Part shown: in pieces, positions 1-8,739 of the stretch
Layout of the letters: each line of letters starts with the position of its first letter
Position numbering within the stretch: the stretch's first letter is position 1
Assembly: GCF_024628725.1 (NCBI RefSeq)
Contig: NZ_CP102409.1
Coordinates: forward strand, 529,001-593,000
Source: Ruegeria sp. YS9
GTDB lineage: Bacteria; Pseudomonadota; Alphaproteobacteria; Rhodobacterales; Rhodobacteraceae
Direction of reading: 5' to 3'
DNA: 64,000 bases
Position numbers and translations under genes: made by a program
The notes under the pieces: model-generated
Seen by the model: the letters and a program-made list of their open reading frames with translations, nothing else
Database searches by the model: none
Told to the model about the DNA's origin: nothing

Positions 1-1
1 A

Positions 2-385
2 ACATTTCAGCGGATGGAACGGGATGGTGCGTTTGCGCTGAGTTGGCATGCGCATGGGCTTTGTTACGGCGTACCGAAGACGATCACGCGGCAGCGGCAG
101 GTGGCCGAGGCCGTTCTGGTCAACCTGTCACGAACGGTGTTGCTTCAGGCGCAGGAAGTGTTTGGTGATCTGATCGTGATTTCCCTGACGGCAAAGCCCG
201 AGGTTCTGTCCGAACGCCTGTCCTTAAGAGGGCGGGAAAGCAAGGCGGAACAGACGCGGCGTCTGGACCGGGCCCAAACGTCTTTGCCCAACGGTTTGAA
301 CCGGGTCTTGGAAATCGACAACTCTGGTGCGATGGAAGATACGGTTGCCGAAATCCTGTCGCAGCTTCAACCGGAGAGCGCGTAG
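2..385 (+). CDS. phnN: PhnN ribose 1,5-bisphosphate phosphokinase, 5'-truncated by window edge
   Basis: PhnN phosphorylates ribose 1,5-bisphosphate to PRPP at the end of the C-P lyase pathway. Only about 127 C-terminal residues are present; the frame is open to the left edge, so the P-loop lies outside the window. The visible part has the family block FALSWHAHGLCYGV near its start and a lid-like region rich in R (EQTRRLDRA) typical of these guanylate-kinase-like enzymes. An internal ATG at 14 exists but is not a credible start because the frame continues upstream. Its last 19 bases overlap the convergent 2H phosphoesterase gene. phnM lies 0.7 kb further on, which supports the phosphonate assignment. 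Confidence 0.85.
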   Translation, partial: TFQRMERDGAFALSWHAHGLCYGVPKTITRQRQVAEAVLVNLSRTVLLQAQEVFGDLIVISLTAKPEVLSERLSLRGRESKAEQTRRLDRAQTSLPNGLNRVLEIDNSGAMEDTVAEILSQLQPESA

Positions 386-1050
386 CGATGGATCAGGTGA
401 AACCGCCCGTCCTCAGCCTCGCCCGCAAGGGCCAGATCCGTGATCTGGAAGGGCTGCGGCAGCAATGGGGCCAGATGGGTTTGCAGCGCGTTTCGAGTTG
501 CTCTCAGGGTTGGTTTGTCCAGCTTGCCGCTCAGCGTGATGTGAAAGCGGAACGCGTTCAGTACGTAAGGATAGCCCCACTGAACCAGGTTGGCGTCTTG
601 CTCTGGGGTCAACCCGGCGGCGCGGCGGCGGGCCAGTGCGGCCTCGGAGGTGGGCGCACGAAAACTGTCCAGTTCCCGAACACAGGCCGCGGCAAGCGCA
701 TTCAACGCCCGCGTCTCACCCAGCGGGCGCAAGGCCAGAAAACGGCCAAACCGAGCGATCTCGAGGCCACCCAGCGACACAGTCGGTTGGCGGGAGGCGA
801 GCGAGATGCACGCCTCTTGCAGGGCTTCGAACGTTTTGCCGTCGCGCAGTCTGAACGGTGGCTTCAGCGTCGCGTGCAGCCCGTACTTGCGCGGCACCTC
901 CGTGACAGCGGCAACGTCGATGCCTTCGACAATCGGATGGGCAACCGGCTTTCCCGCCTCCATGTCCCAACCCAGCCAGCTGGTTGCAAATTTCGCCCAT
1001 TCCGCGCCCGCCGGTGGCGCAAAATAGATCGCGTATCGCGTGAATGTCAT
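367..1050 (-). CDS. DUF1045 / TIGR03223 phosphonate-operon protein, 2H phosphoesterase fold
   Basis: A 227-residue member of the putative phosphonate metabolism family related to 2'-5' RNA ligases. Two H-x-T motifs are visible, HATL at residues 59-62 and HITL at 170-173, the hallmark pair of the 2H phosphoesterase superfamily. A longer frame starts at 1089, but ATG 1050 gives the start MTFTRYAIYF typical of the family. By family and context it may open a cyclic phosphate intermediate of the C-P lyase pathway, a job done in other bacteria by PhnP; that is inference. It is transcribed against phnN and phnM, overlapping the end of phnN by 19 bases and leaving about 50 bases to the divergent phnM start. 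Confidence 0.8.
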   Translation of the reverse strand: MTFTRYAIYFAPPAGAEWAKFATSWLGWDMEAGKPVAHPIVEGIDVAAVTEVPRKYGLHATLKPPFRLRDGKTFEALQEACISLASRQPTVSLGGLEIARFGRFLALRPLGETRALNALAAACVRELDSFRAPTSEAALARRRAAGLTPEQDANLVQWGYPYVLNAFRFHITLSGKLDKPTLRATRNALQTHLAPLLPQPFQITDLALAGEAEDGRFHLIHRYALSG

Positions 1051-1102
1051 ATCGGCCTCCGTTTGCGTGGCCTGCCTCGGTCTCAACATGCGTGAAGTTC
1101 AG

Positions 1103-2245
1103 ATGACAGAAGACTTGATCCTTGCCAATGCCACGCTTGTATTGCCGCATGAAACCGTAACCGGCAGTGTCCGGATTGTGGGTGGGACCATCGCTGAAGT
1201 CGACACCGGAAACGGGGTTCCCGCGGGTGCGATAGACTGCGAGGGCGACTATGTCAGCCCCGGCCTTGTCGAGTTGCACACGGACAACCTTGAACGTCAC
1301 ATTCAACCGCGTCCACAGGTGAACTGGCCCCATGCCGCCGCCATTCTTGCGCATGATGCGGAATTGGCCAGCACCGGTATCACGACAGTGTTCGATGCCA
1401 TGCGGGTTGGATCGATCCCGTCGGGCGCGCGGCGGTACGGGAAGTACGCCCGTGGCCTGTCGCAGGAGTTGTGGGACCTGCGCGAACAGGACGCGCTCAA
1501 GATCAGCCACTTTCTGCACTTGCGGGCCGAGGTGTGTTCGGAAACTCTGGTTGAAGAGCTGAACGAATTTGGACCGGAAGACAGGGTTGGGCTTGTGTCC
1601 ATAATGGATCACACACCCGGACAGCGTCAGTTTCGCGATATGGGCAAGCTGGAAACCTATCTGAAAGCCAAATATGCCATGGACGATGACATGTACTTTC
1701 AGCACGTGGCGCAACTGAAAGGGCTTCGAGATCGCAATGGCGATCTGCACGAGGCCGAAGCTGTCAAGGCGGCCTGCCGTTTCGGAGCAGTATTGGCCAG
1801 CCATGACGACACGACGGAAGATCAGGTGAAAGTGTCCGCAGGTCACGGCATCCGTCTGGCCGAGTTCCCCACGACCGTCGAGGCGGCACGCGCCTGCCAC
1901 GAAAACGACATTCAGATCATGATGGGTGCGCCGAACATAATCCGTGGGGGATCGCATTCTGGCAATGTTGCGGCCTGTGAGCTGGCCCAGCTTGGGTATC
2001 TGGACATCCTGTCTTCGGATTATGTGCCGTCGGCCTTGTTGCTGTCGGCGGTTAGGCTGGGCGAAATCTGGGGCGACATGGCACGCGGGATGAAGACGGT
2101 AACGCTGGCTCCGGCTCGGGCGGCAGGGTTGGAGGAACGGGGTGAACTGCGCGCCGGCGCCCGCGCTGATGTCATCCGCTTCCGGATGCGCGCGGGTGTA
2201 CCCGTCCCGAGTTCGGTCTGGGTGCGCGGTCGACGCGTGGCGTAA
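1103..2245 (+). CDS. phnM: PhnM, alpha-D-ribose 1-methylphosphonate 5-triphosphate diphosphatase
   Basis: PhnM removes pyrophosphate from ribose 1-methylphosphonate 5-triphosphate, giving the substrate of the C-P lyase PhnJ. It is an amidohydrolase-superfamily metalloenzyme. The 380-residue product matches the usual PhnM length (about 378). Metal-ligand motifs are seen: HTDNLERH from residue 59, DHTPGQRQF in the middle, ASHDDTT, and the C-terminal block with GGSHSGN and LSSDYVPSALL. ATG 1103 is chosen over an in-frame ATG at 1088 because family members begin just before the beta-strand region at LILANA; the alternative adds only five residues. The gene ends directly against the convergent methyltransferase gene (stop 2245, next feature begins 2246). 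Confidence 0.93.
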   Translation: MTEDLILANATLVLPHETVTGSVRIVGGTIAEVDTGNGVPAGAIDCEGDYVSPGLVELHTDNLERHIQPRPQVNWPHAAAILAHDAELASTGITTVFDAMRVGSIPSGARRYGKYARGLSQELWDLREQDALKISHFLHLRAEVCSETLVEELNEFGPEDRVGLVSIMDHTPGQRQFRDMGKLETYLKAKYAMDDDMYFQHVAQLKGLRDRNGDLHEAEAVKAACRFGAVLASHDDTTEDQVKVSAGHGIRLAEFPTTVEAARACHENDIQIMMGAPNIIRGGSHSGNVAACELAQLGYLDILSSDYVPSALLLSAVRLGEIWGDMARGMKTVTLAPARAAGLEERGELRAGARADVIRFRMRAGVPVPSSVWVRGRRVA

Positions 2246-2722
2246 TCAGGCCGTGTAGAACAGGTAACGGTCCGGGGCGATTGTCCTGGGCCCCTGGATC
2301 TGGGCAAAGCCGATCAGGGGCTGACCTGAAATCAACAACCCTCCGGGCTGCATGACTTTCGCGATCAGCGGGCTGAGCCGCTCTGCTTCGGCAACGTCCT
2401 CGTGCTTGATGCCGCGTCCGAAATCGTAATGCGCCAGCGCGATCCGATGCCCGCCGGCTACCAGTCTGTGCAGCATTGGTTCGGCTTCACCCATCAGGAA
2501 ATCCTCGGCCGGGGGGGTGCTGTCCGGATGGCATTGCAGGACCCGGTCCATCACCCAGATCCGGCGTTCTGGCAGGATTTCACGCAGGTGATCATAGGTG
2601 CGGCCATTGCCCAACCCCATGTCCAGCACATCGCCCGGCTGACCGCTGATCCGCTCGGCTGCCCAGTTCAGTCCGTCACGTTGTGCCGTCAGTCGGCGCA
2701 GCATGGAATCCAATCGGCTCAT
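2246..2722 (-). CDS. Small class I SAM-dependent methyltransferase (copy A)
   Basis: A 158-residue Rossmann-fold methyltransferase of unknown substrate. Motif I is clear at residues 34-45 (DMGLGNGRTYDH), followed by an acidic strand end and the distinctive HPDSTPP block. It is short for a methyltransferase and shows no added substrate domain. A close relative is present in the same window at 19046-19543, sharing GLGNGRTY and HPDSTPP. It is the last gene of the minus-strand glycan operon, starting 10 bases after the deacetylase stop, so it may methylate the same product; this is inference from position only. It abuts the end of phnM but points the other way. Confidence 0.75.
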   Translation of the reverse strand: MSRLDSMLRRLTAQRDGLNWAAERISGQPGDVLDMGLGNGRTYDHLREILPERRIWVMDRVLQCHPDSTPPAEDFLMGEAEPMLHRLVAGGHRIALAHYDFGRGIKHEDVAEAERLSPLIAKVMQPGGLLISGQPLIGFAQIQGPRTIAPDRYLFYTA

Positions 2723-2732
2723 GGTGATGTCC

Positions 2733-3488
2733 TCATTCGTTCTTTGGCGCGATCCAGGCTGTGGCAGGCCCGCTCAGCAATTTGTTCAGCAGGGCCTCGG
2801 TAAAGGCCCAGATGCCCTGGTCATGGACCAGATGATGGGTCAATATGCCAAAGGGCTCGGTGTTGTCTGAACGGCCTTCGCGTCGGTCTCGCAGAAGACC
2901 AACAGTCTGTGCGATCAGGGCATCGGGTGAGATCAAGCCACGCGACCCGCGCCAGTCGATCGGGTCAAGGTGGGTGTTGATCTGCTCAAGCCCCGGTGCG
3001 GCCAGACGCGATTTGCGGGGCGTTGCGGTGGACAGGATGCGGTATCCCAGCTTTGGCAACTGTTTGGCCATCTCGGGCGCAATGCGATTCCAGGGGGGCA
3101 CGAACATCTGTCGCACATTGTCACCAAACAGGGACCGAAGACGCGCCATCCCGGCCTGCGCATCCGTCACCATCACGTCCAGCGGACGGTCGAGCCGAAA
3201 CTCGGCCTTCTTCTCACCACGGGGCGCATGGTTTGTATGCGCCCACCCGTGCACGACCGGAACAAGTGACGTGCGCCCGGCAACGTATTCCGCCAGCGCA
3301 GGCGTCGCGTCGCGTGGGATGACGGCCAGATGCACGGGCAGGCCCAGTTTGTCGGCCAGCCCGGAAAGGCGGTCCAATTGCGGTGTTGGCGCAATGGCAT
3401 CATCATCGCGCCACCACAGAGGCAAGGGCAAGCTTTCGGCACGCCAATGGTTCAACTCGATATCAAGTGGGCGCCAGTCGGGGTTCAT
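2733..3488 (-). CDS. Polysaccharide deacetylase family (NodB-like) protein
   Basis: A 251-residue carbohydrate esterase 4-like protein. The expected landmarks can be read: an Asp cluster RDDD at 27-30 that would hold the catalytic base and a metal ligand, H80-GWA-H84 as the two metal-binding histidines, PPWNR at 131-135 and THH at 217-219 followed by H222. No signal peptide is visible, so it probably acts on a cytoplasmic or membrane-facing glycan precursor rather than in the periplasm. Its ATG overlaps the stop of the upstream glycosyltransferase by four bases. Likely role: N-deacetylation of a sugar in the product made by the neighbouring transferases (inference). Confidence 0.8.
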   Translation of the reverse strand: MNPDWRPLDIELNHWRAESLPLPLWWRDDDAIAPTPQLDRLSGLADKLGLPVHLAVIPRDATPALAEYVAGRTSLVPVVHGWAHTNHAPRGEKKAEFRLDRPLDVMVTDAQAGMARLRSLFGDNVRQMFVPPWNRIAPEMAKQLPKLGYRILSTATPRKSRLAAPGLEQINTHLDPIDWRGSRGLISPDALIAQTVGLLRDRREGRSDNTEPFGILTHHLVHDQGIWAFTEALLNKLLSGPATAWIAPKNE

Positions 3489-4627
3489 GTACGCTGCTCC
3501 AGCAGGCGCTTGGCGATGTGAACGGATTGGATGGCCCCGTCAAAACCGAAATCCTGTTGTACACGGGGGCCGTCGGCCAGGACACGCTCCACCGCCTGCG
3601 CCAATGCCGCCCCGCTCAACGCTCTGCTTTCCAGAACTTCGATTGCGGGCAGATCGGACAGGCTCTGCCCGCGCAGCCCCTGTTCCACCTCTTTGCCGTC
3701 GTCGAAAGGCACAAACACGGCGGCGGTACCACTTTGAAGGATATCCATGGCAGTGTTGTAGCCGCACATGCTTACCGATGCCGCTGCAAGGGGCAGCATC
3801 TGGCGGAAATCCGGCCGCACAGGTTCCAGAACAACCGAAGCTCCTTCGGCCATCCGGGACAATTCCGCGATCCGCGCCTTCGCATCCGTTCCACCGACCA
3901 GCAGGCGCCAGCGCCTGTTGGGCATCTTTCGGGCGGCCTCGATGGCCGCGCGAAAGATCGGTTGCCCAACGGATCCGCCGCCAGCGCTGACCAGGATTTC
4001 ATTCTGACCCGCCGCGTCGGGGTGCGGTCGGGGCAATGCAGGCGCCACAAAGCCAGTGTAGTGAAGTCGCTTGGCCAGTCGCTCCGACACCGGCCAGCTG
4101 ACCGACAGGGGCGTAACGCTTTCGGTGGAATGAACCAGAATGCCGTCATAATACCGGGACACGATTTCATCCGCGCGCTCGACTTTGGCAGGTTTGGAGG
4201 GCGGAGCCAGAATGTCCCGGATCGATCCGAGAATGACGGGACGCTCAGGCAACGCGATCGCCGCATTCAGGGCCGCATCGAACTCGGCCGACAGTGATCG
4301 TCGGCCAAAGGGGTAAAGCTCGGTGATCAGGATCTGAGGCTGGAAGCTGTTCACCGCCTGCACCAGGGCGGCCTCACGCGCGGCGTGATAGGCCGCGTCA
4401 GCCTCGTCGCCGCTTTCGGTCAGCAAACGGGTGAAGTTGGTTCCGTCTGACCTGAGCGGCGGCAAGCCGAACAGGGTCATGCCCGTGTTGTCCAATTGCG
4501 GCGCGGGCATGCCACCGGTCACGACCATGACGTCGTGACCATCATCCCGAAAGGCCCGCCCCAATGTCAGCGCCCGGCTGAGATGCCCAGTGCCCAACAG
4601 GTGCGTGACGATGATCATCACCTTCAT
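3485..4627 (-). CDS. GT-B glycosyltransferase, family 28-like C-terminus (MurG-like fold)
   Basis: A 380-residue glycosyltransferase. The N-terminus THLLGTGHLSRAL is the glycine-rich loop following the first strand in GT28/UDP-glycosyltransferase-type enzymes. The C-terminal half has SAGGGSVGQP and CGYNTAMDIL followed by a DDGKEVEQ stretch, the nucleotide-sugar binding pattern of GT28_C domains. It resembles the first gene of the operon (7525-8739), suggesting duplication. It overlaps both neighbours by four bases. Donor and acceptor sugars cannot be told from the sequence. Confidence 0.8.
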   Translation of the reverse strand: MKVMIIVTHLLGTGHLSRALTLGRAFRDDGHDVMVVTGGMPAPQLDNTGMTLFGLPPLRSDGTNFTRLLTESGDEADAAYHAAREAALVQAVNSFQPQILITELYPFGRRSLSAEFDAALNAAIALPERPVILGSIRDILAPPSKPAKVERADEIVSRYYDGILVHSTESVTPLSVSWPVSERLAKRLHYTGFVAPALPRPHPDAAGQNEILVSAGGGSVGQPIFRAAIEAARKMPNRRWRLLVGGTDAKARIAELSRMAEGASVVLEPVRPDFRQMLPLAAASVSMCGYNTAMDILQSGTAAVFVPFDDGKEVEQGLRGQSLSDLPAIEVLESRALSGAALAQAVERVLADGPRVQQDFGFDGAIQSVHIAKRLLEQRT

Positions 4628-5208
4628 TGCGGGGCCTCGCGTTTGATCAGGCGAACGGGGTCGGCGGCGGCGGTCATTGTTTTCATGTCGACGATATACA
4701 GCCGATTGCGTTTGATCTTAAAGGGGGCAGGCCCTTCAAAATTCCAACCCCAGGCCTGAGCCAGAATGACCCGCATGATACCGATATGGCAGACCGCAAC
4801 CGTATCTTGCCGCAACTCGGACAGCCACGGGTCAAGCCTGTCCCGAACCTCGGCCGGGCTTTCCCCGTTTGGTGGGCGGAAACCCCAGCTCCAACTCTCG
4901 ATGTTACGATATCCGCTGGATGTGTCCGCGATCAGGTCAACCCCGCGCTGACCTTCCCAATCGCCCCAGTTCATCTCGGTCAACGCGTCCGAGGTGTTCG
5001 GGTCGCGACCTGTCACAATCCGCGCCGTCTCACTGGCGCGGTGCAGGGGGCTGGACCAGATGTCAGCCCTGGCCCAGTCCTGCGGCAATCCAAAGCCCGC
5101 CAATTCGGCTCGGGCGTCATCGTCCAGCGGTATGTCGCTGCGCCCCTGGATCCGTCCCGCGCGGTTCCAATGGGTGTGCCCGTGGCGGAGCAGTGCAAGC
5201 CGGGTCAT
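4624..5208 (-). CDS. Histidine phosphatase family protein
   Basis: A 194-residue phosphoglycerate-mutase-like phosphatase. The phosphohistidine motif is RHGHT at residues 8-12, an acidic acceptor lies in TEMNWGDWEG, and the second catalytic histidine sits in VCHIGIMR. ATG 5208 was chosen because it places RHG close to the N-terminus as in the family and overlaps the upstream stop as ATGA; a longer frame starts at 5244. Embedding between two glycosyltransferase genes with four-base overlaps suggests it dephosphorylates a sugar phosphate or lipid-linked intermediate of the same pathway (inference). The sequence does not tell this apart from a cobalamin-type CobC or a generic phosphatase. Confidence 0.8.
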   Translation of the reverse strand: MTRLALLRHGHTHWNRAGRIQGRSDIPLDDDARAELAGFGLPQDWARADIWSSPLHRASETARIVTGRDPNTSDALTEMNWGDWEGQRGVDLIADTSSGYRNIESWSWGFRPPNGESPAEVRDRLDPWLSELRQDTVAVCHIGIMRVILAQAWGWNFEGPAPFKIKRNRLYIVDMKTMTAAADPVRLIKREAPQ

Positions 5209-6281
5209 GATGCGTCCTTCAGCAGGGGTCGGAGGGTTGCCCACAAGCGCTCGGTCGCCTGTGGCATCAGGTGGCGCTCTGCCACGTAGTTGCGTGCCGC
5301 AGCGCCGAGAGAGTGGCGCAGCATGGAATCCGAAAGAAGCGCTTGCATGCCTTCCGCAAATCCCCTGGCACCGCTTTCGACAGACGGATAGGCCGCAGGG
5401 GACAGAACATCGCGTACACCGGGCCGATCCTGCGCGACGACAGGCAATCCCGCGGCCTGCGCCTCAAGGTAAATCATCCCGTAAGCCTCCTTCACTCCGG
5501 GCCATGCAAGCAGAGATGACTGTTGATAGGCGCGTTGCAGTTCTTCTCGGTCAAGCTGACCCAGAAAACGCACCCGCTGTCCGAATGGTGCCATCAGGGC
5601 CTCAACCTGCCTGCGCGCCGGGCCGTCTCCTGCGATGTTGAGGTGCCAGTCCCCGATCAAATGCGCCAGGGCTTCGGACAATATCTGATAGGACGCCAGC
5701 TTGTCCCCATGCCGCATCATGCCGACGGTCAGCATGGGTTTGCCCCCGATGGCGGCGGGGGGCAATTCGGCCATTGGCAGGAACGGAGGCAATTCGACCA
5801 AAGCCTGATCGCCAAAACGATCCCGCTCCAAAGTGATCAGGTCGTTGGCCGTGTGATAAAAGATCACATCCGCTGCATCGCAGGCCTGATGCGCAGCCCT
5901 GGCAAACTCAGCCCACGGCCCGCTTAACCGGCTTGATGCGCGGGTGCTTTCCAGCTGCACATAGGGAATGCCACGCGCCTTGCAAACCCGAGGGCCCAGC
6001 AGGTCAGGTGCCTTGTAATAGTTGTGGTAGGTCACCCACAGACCTGTATCTGATGGCATGTCAGCGACAAGTCGTTTCGCTTCTTCTTCTGCTGCGCGCC
6101 TCAGGGTATGTTGCAGGTCTTCGTCGCCGCTTTTGTCATAGATGCGCAAGTCGGACGCCAGATCGACCGTATCACCCTCGGCGGTCAGCGCCTGCATCAG
6201 ATTCCGGGCCATTTCACGGTCGCCCGAAGGTTTCGGGCTGTCAGGAGATTTCATCGGGGCATAAAACGCGACCCGCGCCAT
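5205..6281 (-). CDS. Glycosyltransferase family 4-type enzyme
   Basis: A 358-residue GT-B glycosyltransferase. The C-terminal domain has the E-x7-E type motif (EAYGMIYLEAQAAGLPVVA) that marks GT4 enzymes and binds the nucleotide sugar. The N-terminus has an NSPKPSGDR-like loop (SPDSPKPSGDREMAR) as in family members. ATG 6281 is preferred over an upstream 6299 because it forms a one-base stop/start overlap (TAATG) with the preceding gene. Part of the translationally coupled glycan operon; substrate unknown. Confidence 0.8.
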   Translation of the reverse strand: MARVAFYAPMKSPDSPKPSGDREMARNLMQALTAEGDTVDLASDLRIYDKSGDEDLQHTLRRAAEEEAKRLVADMPSDTGLWVTYHNYYKAPDLLGPRVCKARGIPYVQLESTRASSRLSGPWAEFARAAHQACDAADVIFYHTANDLITLERDRFGDQALVELPPFLPMAELPPAAIGGKPMLTVGMMRHGDKLASYQILSEALAHLIGDWHLNIAGDGPARRQVEALMAPFGQRVRFLGQLDREELQRAYQQSSLLAWPGVKEAYGMIYLEAQAAGLPVVAQDRPGVRDVLSPAAYPSVESGARGFAEGMQALLSDSMLRHSLGAAARNYVAERHLMPQATERLWATLRPLLKDAS

Positions 6282-7528
6282 TACGCGTTTTCCATGCACA
6301 TGGAATTGAGGCGTTCAGACAGCCGTGCGATGCCGGGGGCCATCCGGAACTCGGCGATCAGGCGATCATAGGCCGCATGCGCCATCTTTGACGCTTGCTG
6401 CGGATTGGCTGACAAACGTTCCATGGCCTCTGCAAGTGCAGAGGGGTCGTCATCGGACAAAACCCCATGTGTTCCGGTTTCAATAAATTCGGGGATCGCC
6501 GAGACCGGAGTCGACAGGATTGGCAACAGCTGAGACGCGGCCTCCATCAGCACATTCGGCAACCCGTCGCGGTCTCCGTCCTTCGCGATGCGGCTGGGCA
6601 GAACGAACAGGTCGGCATCACGCATCGCTTCGATGACTTCGGGCTGGTCGCAGGCCCCTTTCCAGGTGATCCGGTTCGCGATGCCGGCTGCGTTCGCCTG
6701 TGCCCGCAAAGCGTCACCCAACACGCCACCGCCGATATGGGTCCAGTGCCAGTTCAGGTCATCGGGCAGCAATGCAAAGGCCGCGATCAGACGATCGAAG
6801 CCTTTTTTCTCGACCAGCCGCCCGACGGAAATCATGTGAAAAGGACTGCCCGCAGCCCGCAGGTTTCGCGTTGGGGGCTTGGGAAAGCGAGACAGGTCCA
6901 AACCGTGATAGATCAGGTCCACGCGCTTGGGGTCATCGGCCAGGCTGCGCAGATGCTCGGCTCCGATGGCCGTGCAGGTGGCGCCGAACGTGGCCCCGCA
7001 GGATGCGGCTTGCAGCTTTTCACGTTTTTCCCAATCCGGCGACGTCCAGATATCCTTGGCATGAGCCGAAAAACTCCACGGCAATCCGCGCATGATGGCG
7101 GCGTAACGGGCAACGGAAGACGGCGTGTGCATGAAATGAGCGTACAACCCTTGCGTCCGGGCAGGCAATTCAGCGGCCAGAACACAGGCTTGCCCAAACC
7201 GGCGGATGCGATTGGGTGTCGGGTCGCGCTTCAAGTCCTGACGCCAGATCCGATAGGCCCTGTCGTAACCGGGAAGCGTTTGGGCCAAAGCCCGTGCCGC
7301 CCAGACCCGTTTGGGTTCGTCATGAAGATACTCGGGAAGGTATCGGACCTGCCCTGTGAAACGGTCATGCAAAGGATGGCGTTTCGTGTCGGTCGGGTGC
7401 CGCAAAGACCAGATGTCAAAATGATGCCCGGCATCCAGCAAGGCGACAAGTTCCTGCGCAATGAAAGTTTCAGACAGTCGTGGCCAGCCTTTGACCACAA
7501 CCGCCAATCTAGGAAAATCTGAGGTCAT
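6281..7528 (-). CDS. Glycosyltransferase family 4, colanic-acid/exopolysaccharide type
   Basis: A 415-residue GT-B enzyme. It starts with VVVKGWPRLSETFI, a pattern common in exopolysaccharide glycosyltransferases of the WcaL/AmsK kind, and carries VGRLVEKKGFDRLI at the domain boundary, followed by DGLPNVLMEA with the paired glutamates of GT4. The start overlaps the stop of the first operon gene by four bases (ATGA). Together with the other GTs it points to an oligosaccharide or polysaccharide of several sugars. No flippase, polymerase or export gene is in view. Confidence 0.82.
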   Translation of the reverse strand: MTSDFPRLAVVVKGWPRLSETFIAQELVALLDAGHHFDIWSLRHPTDTKRHPLHDRFTGQVRYLPEYLHDEPKRVWAARALAQTLPGYDRAYRIWRQDLKRDPTPNRIRRFGQACVLAAELPARTQGLYAHFMHTPSSVARYAAIMRGLPWSFSAHAKDIWTSPDWEKREKLQAASCGATFGATCTAIGAEHLRSLADDPKRVDLIYHGLDLSRFPKPPTRNLRAAGSPFHMISVGRLVEKKGFDRLIAAFALLPDDLNWHWTHIGGGVLGDALRAQANAAGIANRITWKGACDQPEVIEAMRDADLFVLPSRIAKDGDRDGLPNVLMEAASQLLPILSTPVSAIPEFIETGTHGVLSDDDPSALAEAMERLSANPQQASKMAHAAYDRLIAEFRMAPGIARLSERLNSMCMENA

Positions 7529-8739
7529 CCGGTGGCTCGTTCCTGTTCCCAGGTCAGCAGGCTCTCGATGCGGTCGGTGACATAGTCCAGCCCGTCCAGC
7601 AATCCGCTCTGGATGGCTTGGGACGGCAGGGACTGGTGCGGCAGTTCCCGAATGGCGCGGATCATCGCCTCGGGCGTCAGGCCATCCCGGTTTTCATCCA
7701 GCATTCGGACAAGGCCCAGCCCTTCTGCACGCGAGGCCCGTATCCACTGTTCCAGACGGGGCGTGGTGCGCGGGACGATGACGGCGCGTTTGTCAAAGGA
7801 CAGAACCTCGCAGAACGTGTTGTAGCCGCCCATGCAGACGACGCCTTCGGCGCCTGCAAACAGTGTTTCGATCTGGGATTCGAAACCAACGGCGGTGACG
7901 CGACCGTTCAATGCGGCAACGCGGGTTTCGAAATCTTCGCGCAACTCGCCAGACAGGAAGGGGCCGTAGACCAAAACCGCGCGCGGCGACAGATCCGGAT
8001 CTTTTTCATATGCAGACAAGACAAGATTGACCATCGCCTTGCCGTCGCCGCCACCGCCGGGCGTGATCAGGATATAGGGTTGTTGCGGAGGCTCGCCGAC
8101 CGGACCAAGATCGCGGCGCAGATATCCTGTCCAGTGGATGCGGGACTGCGCCGCAGCGCTCAGCGGCAACCCCTGTGTGGGGTCATGAATCGACTGCAAG
8201 CCGTAAACCCAGATTTCGTGATAAAACCGTTCGGTGGCTTCAACGGCTTCCTTGCGCGCCCACTCGGCGGCCAGGACTTCGGGTTCATCTAGAACATCGC
8301 GCAGCCCAAGCACCATTTTGGTTCCGCAGTTCTTTTGCAGGTATTTCAGTGTCGGCAGCAGCTCACCCCGGAACCCCGTCGGTTCCTTGTCGACGATCAG
8401 AACATCGGGGTCGAACTGCTGAACAGCGGTTTGAATCAGACCCGACCGCAATTCGGTCACTTCTTCGATGCCCATTCCGATCGTGCGTGCAGCATAAGAC
8501 CCGTCTGCGCGTTTGGTGACACCGGGCAGGCGCACGTGATCAACGCGACGGGGAAAGGTAAACCGTCCGGCCACGGGTGATCCCGTCAGGATCAGCGCCG
8601 ACGCGCTTTGGTCCGCCTGCGTGATCGCGGCCGCCAAGGCCCGAGACCGGCGAAGATGGCCCAGTCCGAACGTGTCGTGACTGTAAAACAGGATACGCGG
8701 CGCGCGGCCCGGTTTGGAATTGGTTTTGCCTAGGCTCAT
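7525..8739 (-). CDS. Glycosyltransferase family 28-like protein, first gene of glycan operon
   Basis: A 404-residue GT-B type protein. The N-terminal loop YSHDTFGLGHLRRSRALA and the C-terminal TPGGGGDGKAM and MGGYNTFCEVL blocks are GT28-like, close in layout to the gene at 3485-4627. ATG 8739 was chosen over the longer frame from 8787 because the extra 16 residues look unlike the family. It is the most upstream gene of seven on this strand, so the promoter should lie in 8740-9125, where an inverted repeat is found. Role: probably the initiating or an early sugar transfer (inference). Confidence 0.78.
   Translation of the reverse strand: MSLGKTNSKPGRAPRILFYSHDTFGLGHLRRSRALAAAITQADQSASALILTGSPVAGRFTFPRRVDHVRLPGVTKRADGSYAARTIGMGIEEVTELRSGLIQTAVQQFDPDVLIVDKEPTGFRGELLPTLKYLQKNCGTKMVLGLRDVLDEPEVLAAEWARKEAVEATERFYHEIWVYGLQSIHDPTQGLPLSAAAQSRIHWTGYLRRDLGPVGEPPQQPYILITPGGGGDGKAMVNLVLSAYEKDPDLSPRAVLVYGPFLSGELREDFETRVAALNGRVTAVGFESQIETLFAGAEGVVCMGGYNTFCEVLSFDKRAVIVPRTTPRLEQWIRASRAEGLGLVRMLDENRDGLTPEAMIRAIRELPHQSLPSQAIQSGLLDGLDYVTDRIESLLTWEQERATG

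Noticed and set aside
716..1957. A 413-codon minus-strand frame over phnM
   Set aside because: Shadow of phnM; no recognisable motifs, and phnM is certain.
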